From Trochalopteron elliotii (taxonomy: Eukaryota; Chordata; Aves; Passeriformes; Leiothrichidae): a stretch of DNA of 64,000 bases. Positions within the stretch are counted from its first letter, which is position 1, and every line of letters starts with the position of its first letter. Position numbers and translations under genes: made by a program. The DNA lies in NCBI GenBank assembly GCA_024734555.1, contig JANPWX010000653.1, positions 685,443 through 749,442 on the forward strand. Direction: 5' to 3'. Below, piece after piece: positions 33,085 to 45,000 of this stretch. The notes beneath the pieces are model-generated. The model ran no database searches. It was not told the origin of the DNA and saw only the letters and a list, made by a program, of their open reading frames with translations.

Positions 33085-33145
33085 GAAGATTAATGGCAGG
33101 CAGGGGTTAATGGCCTGAGGCTCACCCAGTCAGTCGTTAATCCCC
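33085..33145. promoter_or_regulatory. Cluster of TTAAT motifs, candidate regulatory element
   Basis: TTAATGGC occurs at 33090-33097 and again at 33107-33114. TTAATCC, an OTX/bicoid-type K50 homeodomain core, is at 33137-33143. The sequence around it is unique and non-repetitive, about 1.4 kb upstream of the MSANTD1 start codon. Function is inferred. Confidence 0.25.
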
Positions 33146-33624
33146 AGGAAATGTTCTGTGCCTCAATCCTTAATGCTTAAGTATCCTATAAATTGTAAGT
33201 CTTCTCATAACCACATCCTTGATCTTAACAATAGTTTAAAAATGCACTGCTTGGTTTGCATCCTGGAGATGGCAAAGAGAGCACATAATGTTCCTAAAAG
33301 GTACACTAGTGACATTTGTGGGACCATTGCCTTCTTTCTGTTTTATTTATTCTACTGCATATTACAAAAGGCACAACAGCATATCACAGAACAAGGTGGG
33401 GGTATGGGGGGGTAGAATTACATATACTTTACATAGGAACTTCCACTGATCCAACCCTGAACATGTCTCTGTCAGAAATATACCTGCTGAGTCACTGCCT
33501 TCCTAAGGGAAAAAATAAAAGAGAGAAATAAAGAAAAAATCCCCAGCTTCCAAATAACTGCTTTTAACTACTAATATGACAGCCTAGCAACTATTACCTT
33601 TAAAAATGTGTAAATAGCAGCATA

Positions 33625-33864
33625 TGTTGTGGTGATGATCTTGCATGGTTTGTCTCTTGGGTGGCCAGCTGGGAGACGTCACATGATCAGGGGACAGATG
33701 GTGGTCAGAAGAGGATCAGCTGATGACACATTCATTTTATTAATTTATTGTTTTGTTTTGAAATTCCTGTCACTTAACCTTGGGGTTCAGGCAGCTCTTT
33801 TAATAAAACCATACCAACCCCGGCTGCCTGTGGTTGCAGGCACTGACTGGGGATCACCAGGACA
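33625..33864 (+). mobile_element. Possible short solo LTR, plus strand
   Basis: The segment begins TGTTGTGGTG and ends CACCAGGACA. Their inverted match is 8 of 10, starting TG and ending CA. AATAAA lies at 33802-33807, where an LTR poly(A) signal would be. No matching target duplication was found, so the boundaries and the call itself are tentative. Confidence 0.35.
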
Positions 33865-36709
33865 AGTTTAAGGAAGCAATACAGAGTCCAAGAGGAAAAT
33901 ACCATGGCTTTGGGTCTGACTTGGAACTAACACACACTACTGTAAAGCCAGGCTTGCTTTTCAACCTTTAATCATTCATTAGAGGTTTGTTTTTCTCCCT
34001 CAGACTTTCAACCACCTCTGTTGTGAAAATGCCAATTAACACCACTGAAACCCATAGCATGATACACACGACTTGTCAAAACCCAAAGTTATGCATGGTC
34101 TCTGCTTTAAGAATATTTTTAATCCAGTTTCAAGTACAACAACCAGGACAGGGTGGGTGAAAACCTTTCCAGCTGCACCAAGTTTTTTCTGTCATAGTCC
34201 ACAACTATTCCTTCCCCTCTCCATCCACATGTGCCTGGCATATGTGTGGCTGCTCCCTGTGCTCCGTGCTGGCCCCCAGATCCTGGGATCCTGCAGAAAG
34301 GGGGCACTTGTTTCCCTGTGAAATTCACATCTCAACTTTTCTATATGCTGTTTCCTATTAGTGTACTTGACAGATTGATATAGTGGTATAGTGCTATTTA
34401 ACATCTGTTAAATAAAAGAAATGCTTTCTAATAATATCTCCCTTATTCTCCTCCTCTCAGCACCTGAAGGGAATCTAAGTTTCAAGGACTCAGGCTCTAC
34501 CCCCTCCTCTGAAAAAGTTGTTGATAATAATTATGGAGACCCCACATGCCTCCTCTGCCTCGCCAAAGCACATCTGCCAAGTGGTTGATAAAGTGATTGT
34601 TTTCCTACATGGGTCTGAAAGCAAGAGAAGTTTTTTTATCCCCAAATAATTCCTGCAGTCTTCACCAGAGCCAGGGGGGAGAAAATATACCTCTCCAGGC
34701 TGTGGTCTCTGTTGATGTCCTGCAGATCTGTGCGGTCCTTAGGCATCCCTAAGCCCTTGTCCTGGTCCCTGAGTTGGGAGAAACAACTAAGACAGGACCA
34801 GCAAACATTTTAGGGGAAGAGCAGCTCTGTGTCAGCAAGAGCAGTCCCTGCCCAGGACGAGGGCACTGGGAGGAGAAGCTCTATTAGCATTTGGCTGCTT
34901 CTTGCCCATCTCAATTGAGAGGCCAGTCAAGATTTGTCATCTACCTCAAAGACTGGCTAGTCACTGAACCCAGAACAGCTGCTGACATGACAAATTGCAG
35001 ACTGAAGACTGATAGGCACTGATAGCCCTGCTGCACTCCCCTCTGACTCCTGATGGCAGAGTCCTCCAGCACCAGCTTTCTCCAGCCCGAGAACCACACA
35101 AGCAACTGAAACTGCAACTGTTCTCATCAATAAAATAAGGATATTAAAGTCTTAGAAACCACTGATACACGTAACAGAGCTACTGAGTACACCTTTGTAC
35201 ACAACTTCCCTCTGTATGGGAAAGTTGTTCTCCTCCACTCTCTTGCTTACCCCGGTCCCTCCTCTGATGGGCACTGCTGTGACAAGTTCAGAAGATGTTC
35301 TTGTGAACACCTCACTGTGCTTGAATATCTCACTTCTGCCTTTCCTCTCAATGCACACCAGCTCAGAGCGGAACATGAATTTAATGATCCTCTTGCAAAT
35401 CTGTTCTTCATATCATCTGTCTAAACACCCTACCTTTTTTGCAATCATTATTTATCAGCTTGAATAATAGCTCTCACAGCTGTTCCACCTTTCATGGTGA
35501 TCTCTAAAGATAACAAACCTCAAACAGGGTAGAAGGGTGTATAATTTGCAGCTGTGGATCTAATGAAGTTCCCCTCTAAATGCTGCTCGCACTGAGTTTA
35601 GACAACTCCATCAATCCTTACATATCTGTTGACTAAACCTCGGGTGATCTGTGCTAACTGACTGTGTATACAGCCTTGAGCTTTGCAAGGGTGGGCTAAT
35701 GTGTGCCAAATAAAACTTCCTTTAGCCAAGTTTTAGGGAATGGTGTTTTCCCCTGTGCCTGCAGGGGGATAACGGCTGCAGTCACTCAAGCACCAGAGCC
35801 CAGCCCAAACACTGAGCCATTACATCGTGATTACAGAAGAGCATGTCCAATCCTGCTGACGGGGACTGTGGTAGAAGTCAGGCAGAAACTTCTGGGAAAA
35901 TCAGAATTTATTCCACTCAGACACAAGAGATTTCTCCAACTTCTCCTAAATGTACTTCTGTGTATGAAATCCCCATGGGAGCTGTCTACAGGGATGCTGA
36001 CACACAGGTCACTGCCTACAGGGATTTTTAGAAATGGAAGAACATTAGCTTTGGTTCAGGAAAGTCTTGATAGCAATTGGCAGCAAACACCCTTTTAGGC
36101 AGCAACTTGGAGCAGTGACACCAGGAGGAGTTTCCTGCTGAAGGAGCATCACGCCTCAAAGACACAGGTCCAACTCTACAACATGAGTACCTCAGTAGAC
36201 TATTTTGTAATGTCTTGATTACATAGAACTAGATTAGATTACATAAAAAAAAAAAAAAAAAACCCCACCAGACAAATAAAGCTGCTTTCACCCTTTGTGT
36301 TTGGGACAAGCTGTTAAAAGCAAGATTGTCCAAAGCACAGGGTGGTCACTGCTCCTTGCAATCCTCTGGTCTGGCCCACCAAGAGCTTAACACACGTGAG
36401 TAATAACAAATCTTGGAACTGGACAGCAACTGCAGAGTATGTGTTCATCCTCTGGGAATTTCAGTGCAGACACACCTTGATAACTCTGCTTAAAAGGGTG
36501 CAGTACTGTGTGTGTGTTTGTCTGAAACCATTTGGAGTTTGCATTGCAGTGGGATACTGTGTTGTAAGTTCAGAAAGGCTGCATGTTTTGGGAGGCTGTC
36601 TCCTGCCCCCCATTCTGCTGTCCACTGGGCTAGAAGGCTCACTTTCTAAAATTTTACAGAGAATTATGGGTTTAGTGTCTGACTGCTGCCTACTGCAATT
36701 TGCAAAGAT
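33865..36709. other. Intergenic, no gene seen
   Basis: Unique sequence of mixed composition. The longest open frame is 131 codons (35.7-36.1 kb), without recognised domain. A poly(A) run of 18 lies at 36245-36262. The intervals 34.6-35.1 and 35.7-36.1 kb are moderately GC-rich but have no recognisable identity. Confidence 0.5.
36245..36262. repeat. Poly(A) tract
   Basis: Eighteen A residues preceded by AGATTAGATTACAT. It could be a retroposon tail, but no body was recognised upstream. Confidence 0.8.
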
Positions 36710-36719
36710 GATTAAATGC

Positions 36720-36920
36720 CAAGTAAGTACAGACAGGCTGGGGAACCAGACACTGGAGATCAGCAACTGTGAAAAAGGACCTGGGAGTCCTGGTCAATGG
36801 CAAGTTGAATATGAGTCAGCAGTGCCCTGGCAGACAGGAGGGACATCCATATCCTGGGGTGCATCCTTGTGGATCCCTTCCAACTCAGGATCCTCTGTGG
36901 TACTATGATCCTCTATGAGA
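36720..36920 (+). mobile_element. CR1 LINE remnant with internal deletion, plus strand
   Basis: The first part, CTGGGAGTCCTGGTCAATGG and onward, is the CR1 segment before the C-terminal reverse-transcriptase domain. The second part, CTTGTGGATCCCTTCCAACT, is the CR1 3' tail. The C-terminal coding part between them is missing. A 188-codon open frame that runs through it is fortuitous. Confidence 0.7.
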
Positions 36921-39039
36921 GAAGAAATACTCTGTGAAATACTCTGTGGGAGAGAAAACATTCTTCCAATACTTCTGAAAAGCTTGGCCAGAGAAGATAG
37001 GCTGGGACAGATGATCAGGAGGAAAAGTTGCCCTTTTTTTCTCCTCAATTAAACCAATGAAACTGTTGTGCTCAGGAGAGTGCTGGAAACAAGGAGCTCA
37101 CCTGGAGATAGGGAAGCACCTTGCAGGCAGTGGTGCAAGGAACTCCAGTAAGGTCCATGCACTGTTCAGTCTGCCAGTCTCCTTGGGTGATGGGGTCGTG
37201 GGGGTTTGGAAAGGCTCAAAAGTGACAGAAAACCATAGGGCTGTGAACACAGAGCCATCAGGGCAGGGTTGTGGAGCTGCACACAGACACACAGACACAG
37301 CTCGTGCCATCCTACTGCCTGTAAGGGAATTTTAACAGTACAGCAGCATTTGCAAAGGAAGCCCAGAGCTATCCAAACTGCAGGAGGCTCTATTACAAAC
37401 ACAGAACAAAAAAATTATTCAGGGTGAGGAAAAACAGTAGGTGTCTCAAGATACATAAAAAGGGCAGTCCCTTTCCTCAGAGGGCCTGCAACTTAATTGG
37501 GACATGCCACAAGGGAAACAAACAGGAGAGACCAGAAGGGACAAGTGACAGCAACACGTCACTGAGCAAAGGTCATTGCATGGTTGGATAGCTTTTATGC
37601 GCATCTGAAATAAATAACACCTGCACAGAATTCTGACAACAGAAATGGGTGCTGTGGAGGAGGCTGGCTGAAGGGAAGGCATCCTGACCGGGGCAGAGAA
37701 GATTTTGGTGTGACAACACTTAGAACAAAACCAAGAAAAATAAAGGTTTCCACACAAGAGCCCTGCTATGGGGCTGAGTGACAGGTCTCCCTGATGGTGG
37801 AGCAGGGCACTGAGCAGCCCAGGACTGTGTTCTGGGAAGGAGCAGGTGAGCTGGAGGAAGCTGGAGAGGTTTTTTTTCTTTCATTTTGCAAGAAACGTCC
37901 TGCTTGAATTTCACTGTATTCAGAACATTTCCCAAAAGCATTTTGATCTTGCTGAACTGGCAGATTCTGACCAAAAATATCTCCTTTGCCTATTTTAGTA
38001 GTAACCATGGAAGCCAGCTTTGCACCGACATTCAGTTGGAGAGAGGATGGCGAGAGACAGCGAGGTGAATGCAGACAAGCTGGGAAATGAGGCTTCAGCA
38101 GTTTTTGTGGTCAGATCAGGAAGCATTAGCAGGCAAGGGGGAGAACTGGAATTACATGGGGCTTTAGAAGAAGGAACTCATGGAGTGCAGGCAACCCAGA
38201 GAATTCACTGTTTGGAGAAACCAGGTACAGACTGGTATGTTCATAGTAATTAGACTAAAAATTACAATAGTGAGATCTTTTTAAAATTACTTTATTTTTT
38301 TAAATTTAGCAGAAACACAGACACTCATGCTACAGACCCTAGTTCAGCATATTGGAGAGGGGGAAAAAATCCCTTATGTCCAGAAGGTACAAGTAATCAC
38401 TGCCCAAACGTCTGGCACTTACCATATTATGCAGGCAGGATGCCAAACTAGATGGACTTTGAGCCACACATGTTCCTAAATTTTCAAGCATACAGGAAAA
38501 GACAGGCCATATTATTAAAAATTTAGTTAGATAATATTGAAAGCAAAGCACATCAATTCTACATGTGTCATACTCCCAATTTATAACAAACAGAGAATCT
38601 CCTAGATTTCCTTACTCTTAAGAAATAATTTGCAAGTCCTTAGCATATGGAACAACTCTGCAGTACATAGTATCAGATACTCCTTTTCTGGCAAGCAAGC
38701 AGCAAAACATATTACAATGAAAATCGCTCAGTTCACAATAGATGGTTTCCCAAATCCCACTTGAAAGAAAATTATTTTGGCCCTGGTTACTTACTGGGGT
38801 TAGTCAATAAGTCCTCCTGCCTTGTTTGGTTTTTAGCACATTTGAGCAAGTTACATGCTGAAAAGTGTCTGATTCATTAAAAACTGTTCCTACAATGCTA
38901 TGCAAATATTGTTCTTCCAGAAGCAAATTCCTCTGAGAACCTGTCCTAAACACTTCGCTTTAGACATAAACCGTGAGTTAATCCAGTTTGGATTTGAGAC
39001 GTATCACAAAAGAGGAAAAATAATCCCTATTGTGCACCA
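36921..39039. other. Intergenic, no gene seen
   Basis: Unique sequence. Open frames of up to about 100 codons occur on both strands at 37.1-37.8 kb and overlap each other, as expected of chance frames in GC-richer DNA. Nothing else was recognised. Confidence 0.5.
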
Positions 39040-39720
39040 GTCTGCCCTGTGCCTTGTGCCGAGTGCCGTTCCCATGACTCAGCAGGGCAGGAGGAAAAAG
39101 CCGTGTCACGAAAAAGCAGATGACGGCAGCGGGATGGATCGGGTGCTGCTGCTGCTGCTGCTGCTGCGCACAGCATCGTTTGTGCCCCGGCAAGAATGAA
39201 TGCTGCTGGTGTCACCCTTGCTAACAGCAGCGTGAGAGGCAGTGATATTCCAATAAATGCTAGCAGGAGGTGATGGAAGCACCGATCCCTTATCGCGGGC
39301 CGTGCCCGGCTGGAGCAGAGCCGGAGCCAAGGCGGAAGCGGCCCCGGCGCAGGGCTCGGCTCGGCGGGGCTCTGCAGCCCTGTGACACCCAGCACTGGAG
39401 CTGCGGTGGATCAGCGGCTTCCAGCCCGCTGCTCTTCCAGAAAGAAGAGCGGTGCGGGCCCTTTTCCAGCAACCTCAGAGAAGCTGCAGTGCAAGTTGCC
39501 GGCAATTCGCTGCCAGAAGCCCGGCCTCGCTGCTCAGAGCCGCTACTGGCTTGGCAGCCTGCTGCATCCACCTCACAGCTGTTTGCATCCCCACGCTGTC
39601 TCTGCCTGACTCCCTGCCAAGGCTGGCAATGGACGTGGGAAGGCCGGAGCAGCCCCTTGTCATCCCTGCCCTGACCCCACGGCCACCCTCCAGATGAGCC
39701 CAGCAGCTCCTGGGGAACAT
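39040..39720. promoter_or_regulatory. CpG-island-like region, candidate promoter
   Basis: This is the densest CpG and G+C stretch in the window, with its core at about 39.29-39.56 kb (GCGGAAGCGGCCCCGGCGC and GGCTCGGCTCGGCGGGG). Overlapping open frames of up to 134 codons on both strands reflect composition, not coding. It lies about 7.6 kb upstream of the MSANTD1 start codon. It could be a distal MSANTD1 promoter, as the gene needs an upstream exon, or the promoter of an unseen transcript. Confidence 0.5.
39144..39167. repeat. (TGC)8 trinucleotide repeat
   Basis: Eight perfect TGC units, read as GCA/CAG on the minus strand, at the edge of the CpG-rich region. Confidence 0.9.
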
Positions 39721-40715
39721 CTCACACCAGCTCCTCTCCGTGGGGGACAGCGCTGGGATTAGCTTCTGTTGTTCTGCAGTTTAATCACCCACAGGTTTTC
39801 GAAATAAAAAGCATTAAAATCCAAAGATGTCTGCCAAATGGAGAAAGGCAGGAGCTTTTCTATTTTGCTTTTCTGCTTGGGGACCCAAGCCTACCCCCAG
39901 CTGCAGCTCTTTCCCCTAACAAGGGTTCACTCAGCTCTCAAGCCCCTCAGAGGAAAATTTAAAGATTTAAAAAAAAATATTTCAGAAAAAATATTTAGGG
40001 CACTGGAGATTTTCGTATCAGTTCATAAAATATTTAAATACTAAAATGTAAATGGTGTTTTGGGTATTACTGCAAGGCAGCCTCAGGAATGGAAATTCAA
40101 GAAAAGATGCAACCTATGAAGTTCAGAGAGTACTCTTTAAAAGTATTCTTAAAAGCCTGCCTCATCTGAGAGATGCCAAAGAGGTAAGTAAAACCAAATT
40201 CACCAGCACCCTCCTGCTGTGATAGAAAAGGAGCAGATCTATTTCAGTGGTTGTTAATGGAAATTGAGACCATAAAAGAGGTAGATGTCATTTCTGGGAT
40301 GGGCTGACAGCAATGTCACCCATCCCACAGCTTCCTTACACTGGAAGCATATACATCTTCCAAGTGAACTACGCTTTATTCCCAATGCCATGTTGAAACT
40401 GTTTCAGGGGAGTTAAGTTCCCCTAAGAGCTACTGATAGGACCTGTGAAGTCCTATGTGGTCTGTGTTTGCCAATCCTTCCCCTACAAGGATGACTTCTG
40501 TCTTTGTGCAGATGATCCACAGAAATTCTTTAGATACCACGACACTGGGTAGCATTTCCAGACAAAGACGGGATTGGGAACTTAAGCATCAACTATCAGG
40601 TCTCGTGATAGGCAGGAGGATGATCCATGTTAACACAGAAAGGTTTATTCAATATACATGTGTAACATTGTTCCTTTTAACACAGAGGTTTGCAGTATTT
40701 GGGGTCCTGTGATTC
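39721..40715. other. Intergenic, no gene seen
   Basis: AT-rich unique sequence between the CpG-rich region and a solo LTR. No open frame above about 85 codons and no recognised repeat. Confidence 0.5.
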
Positions 40716-41151
40716 TGATGCCTTTAGAGGCTACCTAGAACAGAGGCTAGACAGTGTTAATGGAATAAATTAGGCATTTACTTAAAAGGCCTTCAAAGGA
40801 TACACCTTGAGCAGTACAAGAGCCTGGCTGAGGCTACACCCAAGATGGACAACGAGTCACATGTTTTCACACTTTTATAAGTTTTGGTCCATTTACATAT
40901 CGGGAGTAATTGTCCAATTACAGCTTCAGGTTATGCAGTCCCATCCTCCCTGACTACCCTCCTCAATTCACTGTTGTTTATACTTTTTGGGGCTGAAGCT
41001 GCAATGGTGTCCTTGGTTCTCCGCTGGAAAAGGATTGTTTTGTCTGACTGAACTGTGAAGAGAACTTGCTAACATTTTATATGAAGTTCAGAGTTATATA
41101 CTAATGCATTACAGAATCTGGAAAACATGAGAACTAAAACTTAAGGCATCA
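40716..41151 (-). mobile_element. Solo LTR of an endogenous retrovirus, minus strand
   Basis: The 436-bp segment begins TGATGCCTTTAG and ends CTTAAGGCATCA, terminal inverted repeats matching at 11 of 12 positions, with TG at one end and CA at the other. On the minus strand a TATAAAA box lies at 40872-40879. A variant poly(A) signal, AGTAAA, is at 40777-40782, about 90 bases further on. That order of U3, TATA, R and poly(A) is that of an LTR. The flanks ATTC and ATCC match at three of four bases, an eroded target duplication. There is no internal viral sequence, so it is a recombined solo LTR. Confidence 0.75.
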
Positions 41152-41852
41152 ATCCCTCTTGGTTAAAGGATAGTCTTGTTCCCTGGTCATCTCAGGGACA
41201 GCCAGGAGGGGTCATCTACCCCTCTCACATCAAGTGTGCCCCTCCAGCCAGCTTTCAGGACCCAGCATCTCCCCTTGCTGCCTTCACCATAAGCCTGGAC
41301 TGCAATTGCTGTTATGTTCCTCATCGACTCCTGGCTTCTTCCAGCTGTTTTCCCCTTGCATTGGCTCTCTGCTGTTTATCACACACTACTCTGCTCCAGT
41401 CACTCTCCACCCACCAGGACTCAGTTTATATTCCAGCCTTAGCTTGCCACTCTGATCCAGGCATTATCTTTCATTGTTCTGGCTACAACTAAATCAAGGA
41501 GTGTATCCTCACTTCCTCTCTTGGCTGCAGTGCAGTGCTGCCAGCAAACCCATCAGCCCACAGCCCAAGGACACATTTCCCAGCTGCCACAGGAGCATTC
41601 TGGCCAGCTTGAGGAAGATCATCTGCCTCCTTTCATAAGTTCTCCTGAACTCCCAAACCACATTTGGATGCAAACGTCTCAAGGTTCAAGGCCAGCTGTC
41701 CTGTACCACCAATGGTTTTAAAATCCTGCCTGGTGCTTTTTATTCAAGATGGCATTCAGTGTTGTAGCCCACAGGATGTGCCCCAAGTGTAGGTCTGTCC
41801 AGGGAAAACAGCATCATTTGCATGGCTATAAATACCCACTGCAGTGTGGTTA
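41152..41852. other. Intergenic, no gene seen
   Basis: Pyrimidine-rich unique sequence between a solo LTR and a CR1 remnant. Open frames are below 81 codons. Confidence 0.5.
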
Positions 41853-42085
41853 TTCACAGAATCATAGACTGTCTCAATTGGGAAAGGACTCATCAGGATC
41901 TTCAACTCCCTGCTATTCACAGGACAACCAAAAACTGAACCATGTAACCAAGAGCATTGTCCAGACACTCCTTGAACTCAGCCAGGCTTAGTGCCATGAC
42001 CACTTTCCCAGGAGCCTGTTCAGTGACTGACCACCCTCTCAGTGAAGAATCCCTTTCTAATATTCAATCTGAACTTCCCCGGATG
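41853..42085 (-). mobile_element. CR1 LINE 3' end, minus strand
   Basis: It opens with TCACAGAATCATAGACTG, the reverse complement of the CR1 3' terminal repeat. Next come the reverse complement of the 3' tail and the last coding part: CACTCCTTGAACTCAGCC, then CAGTGACTGACCACCCTCTC, then AATATTCAATCTGAACTTCC. It is 5' truncated. Confidence 0.9.
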
Positions 42086-45000
42086 TAGATTTGGGGGCAA
42101 GCAAAGCTAAGACTGCACCAAAAGGAGTGATAGTGTACTTGCCATGATCCATTTCTCAACTGAGTCAATCATGCAAGTGCAATCAAAAAGATTAATTTAA
42201 ATTATGGATTAACTGGCCTCAGTTTGCCTGTGGCAGATTAGCAAGCATTCAAATGACTTCTTTTAACCAGAAAAACTCCCTCCAGTAAGTCAGCAAAGAT
42301 TTTTCTGAAGAGTAACAAAACTGAAGAGCTACAGACCAGGTTTTCCGTACTGGAGAGCTGAACCTATTTCCAGCTGTGCTTCACAGGGGACCAGACATAT
42401 ACAGCTTAAAGAAGAAACCTAACTGGGATGCTTGAGGGGGAAGTGCAGACCTGAAGTGCATGGAACCTAAAACCACACAGATGCAGGAGACATGCAGCGT
42501 GAAGATGCAAGTACAGACAAGTTGTCTGAAGGGAGTCCGTGGCAGATGTGAATGGCACAAGGGAATTCTAATTTGGCTTCATTCCTGAACAGTCAGTTGA
42601 CAGATTTCTGCATAGCCAGAAGGATCCCCATGTTCTTAGCAAGTCTTCAATTGCTCAGAAGGTTGGGATTCTTTTATTATAACATACAGCTTTAATGACT
42701 GTAGGACAAGGGACCTAAACAAAGAAACAAAGAACCACCATCTGATTGCAGAGAAACAAGAGTACACAATTTACAGAAAATCAAACCAGTTACAGCACAG
42801 TGTCTCGTTCTTTCTTAGTGGCCAGTGTTTTCTGTTCTCTGTGCAAACAGGAGGACACTGTGTGTTTCCAGGGGAGGCACTCTTGCACAACTGCTATTAG
42901 AGGCAATTGGCCAACTCCAAACCCTGTTCTCCGCCCACCTCACTCCCCTTACTGTAAAAACTACTTGGACTGGCTTTATCTCCTCTTTTGCTGTGGTTTT
43001 AAAACAGTCAGCCTGATGCACAAACCTTGCCAATCAAGGGCAGAAAAAGTACATTGCCTCTCGTCATCATCTCACCAGCCAAACAGATGAAAATATTCCC
43101 CACACTGACTTTAATGCCCAATAGCAATGTCCCAGGGGCTGAAGCCACTCAAGCAGACCAAAAATGCATCACAGGCAGCAGTCTAAAACATTCAGTGCTT
43201 GTGTCATGGTTTTCTCCACTTGCAGCTTCCTTCCTCTCTGCACACTGTGCTTCATGATAACTGGACAGGCAGATTATATTAAAACCCATGCTTACTCTGT
43301 CAAATGATTTCTCATCAAGTCTCAGCAGGAACTAATTGAAGATTAAACTAATCATTCCTTGAGGCCTCTTCTGGAGCATTTTATCACTTTTTGCAAATCC
43401 ATTAAGGAGAACTTCAGTGAAGTGCTGATCTGGCAGGACCACTGAACACACAAGCTGGAGTGGACTGGACAACTCAACACACATGTGAGAAACGAGAGCT
43501 TCAGACATTGTCTACAAATGACACAAGACCAACCTTTATGCATTTCTTCTGGCTGTAAAATCCAGCCTAGCAAAATGGCGATAAGTGTTTTCCAAAATAA
43601 CATCCTGCCTTCCTGAAAACAAAGGAGCAAGTCTGACAAGAGCTGCTTGATGTTACACAAAATATTCCTGTGGAATTCTCTGATCTCCTCTGCCTGAAAT
43701 CTGGAGAATACCACAAGCAGCCACCAATTACCAGCCACTGTAGCTTGTGTTGATCCTTGCTTTAACCTGCTTCCACAATAGCCAAATTCTTTCATCGTCC
43801 AATCTGTAGTTTCATCCCTGACCTCTGATCCACTCAGTATCTCTCTGGGTATTGTACACAGTTTTCAGATAACAACAATTGACATCCAGGCTTCCTCCAG
43901 CCTCGGGGTAAAAGCCATAACAACTGGGGCATGGCAGACCCCCAGATGAAAAAATTAATGTACTTCTTCTGCAGAGCCTTGCAGGGTTAAAGGAGTCATT
44001 TATCCAGATATGAAAGCTGAAAGAAAGGACCAAAAATCCTTTTTTGTTTTGAAGCAACAGAAAACACCTCCTGGAATGGCAAAACCAGATGCTTCACTCA
44101 GTAATAAAATTCATGGTCCCAAAAGCAGGATCAGACTTACATTTACTAGTGTTTGCTTTGAAAAAAATACACATTTTCAAGCCTCTTCTACTGTAAAAGC
44201 AGAAGACCCTGAATATCGGTCACCACAACTATCAGGATTATTTTGAGAGTATTTTATACATCTCACTACTGTAAATGTTTTAGAAACATTTTTGTGCTAT
44301 ATTCTACTCTGCCTCCCTATGTTGTTTTTATCTTACAAGTGAGAACTCCTTAAGGCAGGCATCACATACAAGTTCCCATGTAAGCATTTAAAATATTACA
44401 GGCAGTGTCAGTTTCTGGAATCAGTCAAAGTTTCTGGAATCACTCTCACTTTTAAGATAATTTAGATGCCTCTCAATACTTTCAACGTGCTACAATATGT
44501 GAAAGCAAGATCAGCTTTGGTTTAGATTATTAACATAATATGATTGCAGTGCACTCAGTAATGGTAAAAAAATCAACTCTCTTTCCTTCCCAATTGCTCA
44601 ATTCAGTATGAAACCACAGTAAAACTATAAGCAAATCTAGTGAATAAGGTTTTCATTTGAACTTGAGAGAGAGCCAACATCTGTGCTGCTATTTATTTAT
44701 ACACACATATATAAATACATACAGTTTTTATACTTACGTATCTTATATATATACACACATGAGCATTATTTTACCTGGTTGCTTTCTAACAGTAACTATT
44801 CCAATGTAAGTCTTGGAAGAGGAGAAGAAAGAACAGCTGAAGCAGGACCAGACCCCACTGTAGAGCCCAGGGAAAGGTCTCTACAGGCACATTAAACCTC
44901 ACAAAGTGGAAGAGCATCATATTTTCCCTTCAAAAACTCAGAAATGCATTGCTTGTCCTTACAGACTGCACCATCTCAGGACAAAACCAAGACTACTAAA

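Noticed and set aside
39144..39167. CAG-type repeat thought of as HTT exon 1, since HTT is the usual neighbour
   Set aside because: No HTT N-terminal sequence surrounds it, and HTT exon 1 would be expected at the far end of that gene, not next to MSANTD1.
43352..43795. 147-codon minus-strand open frame
   Set aside because: Hydrophobic and Cys-rich chance-like composition, no domain recognised, no convincing splice or promoter context.
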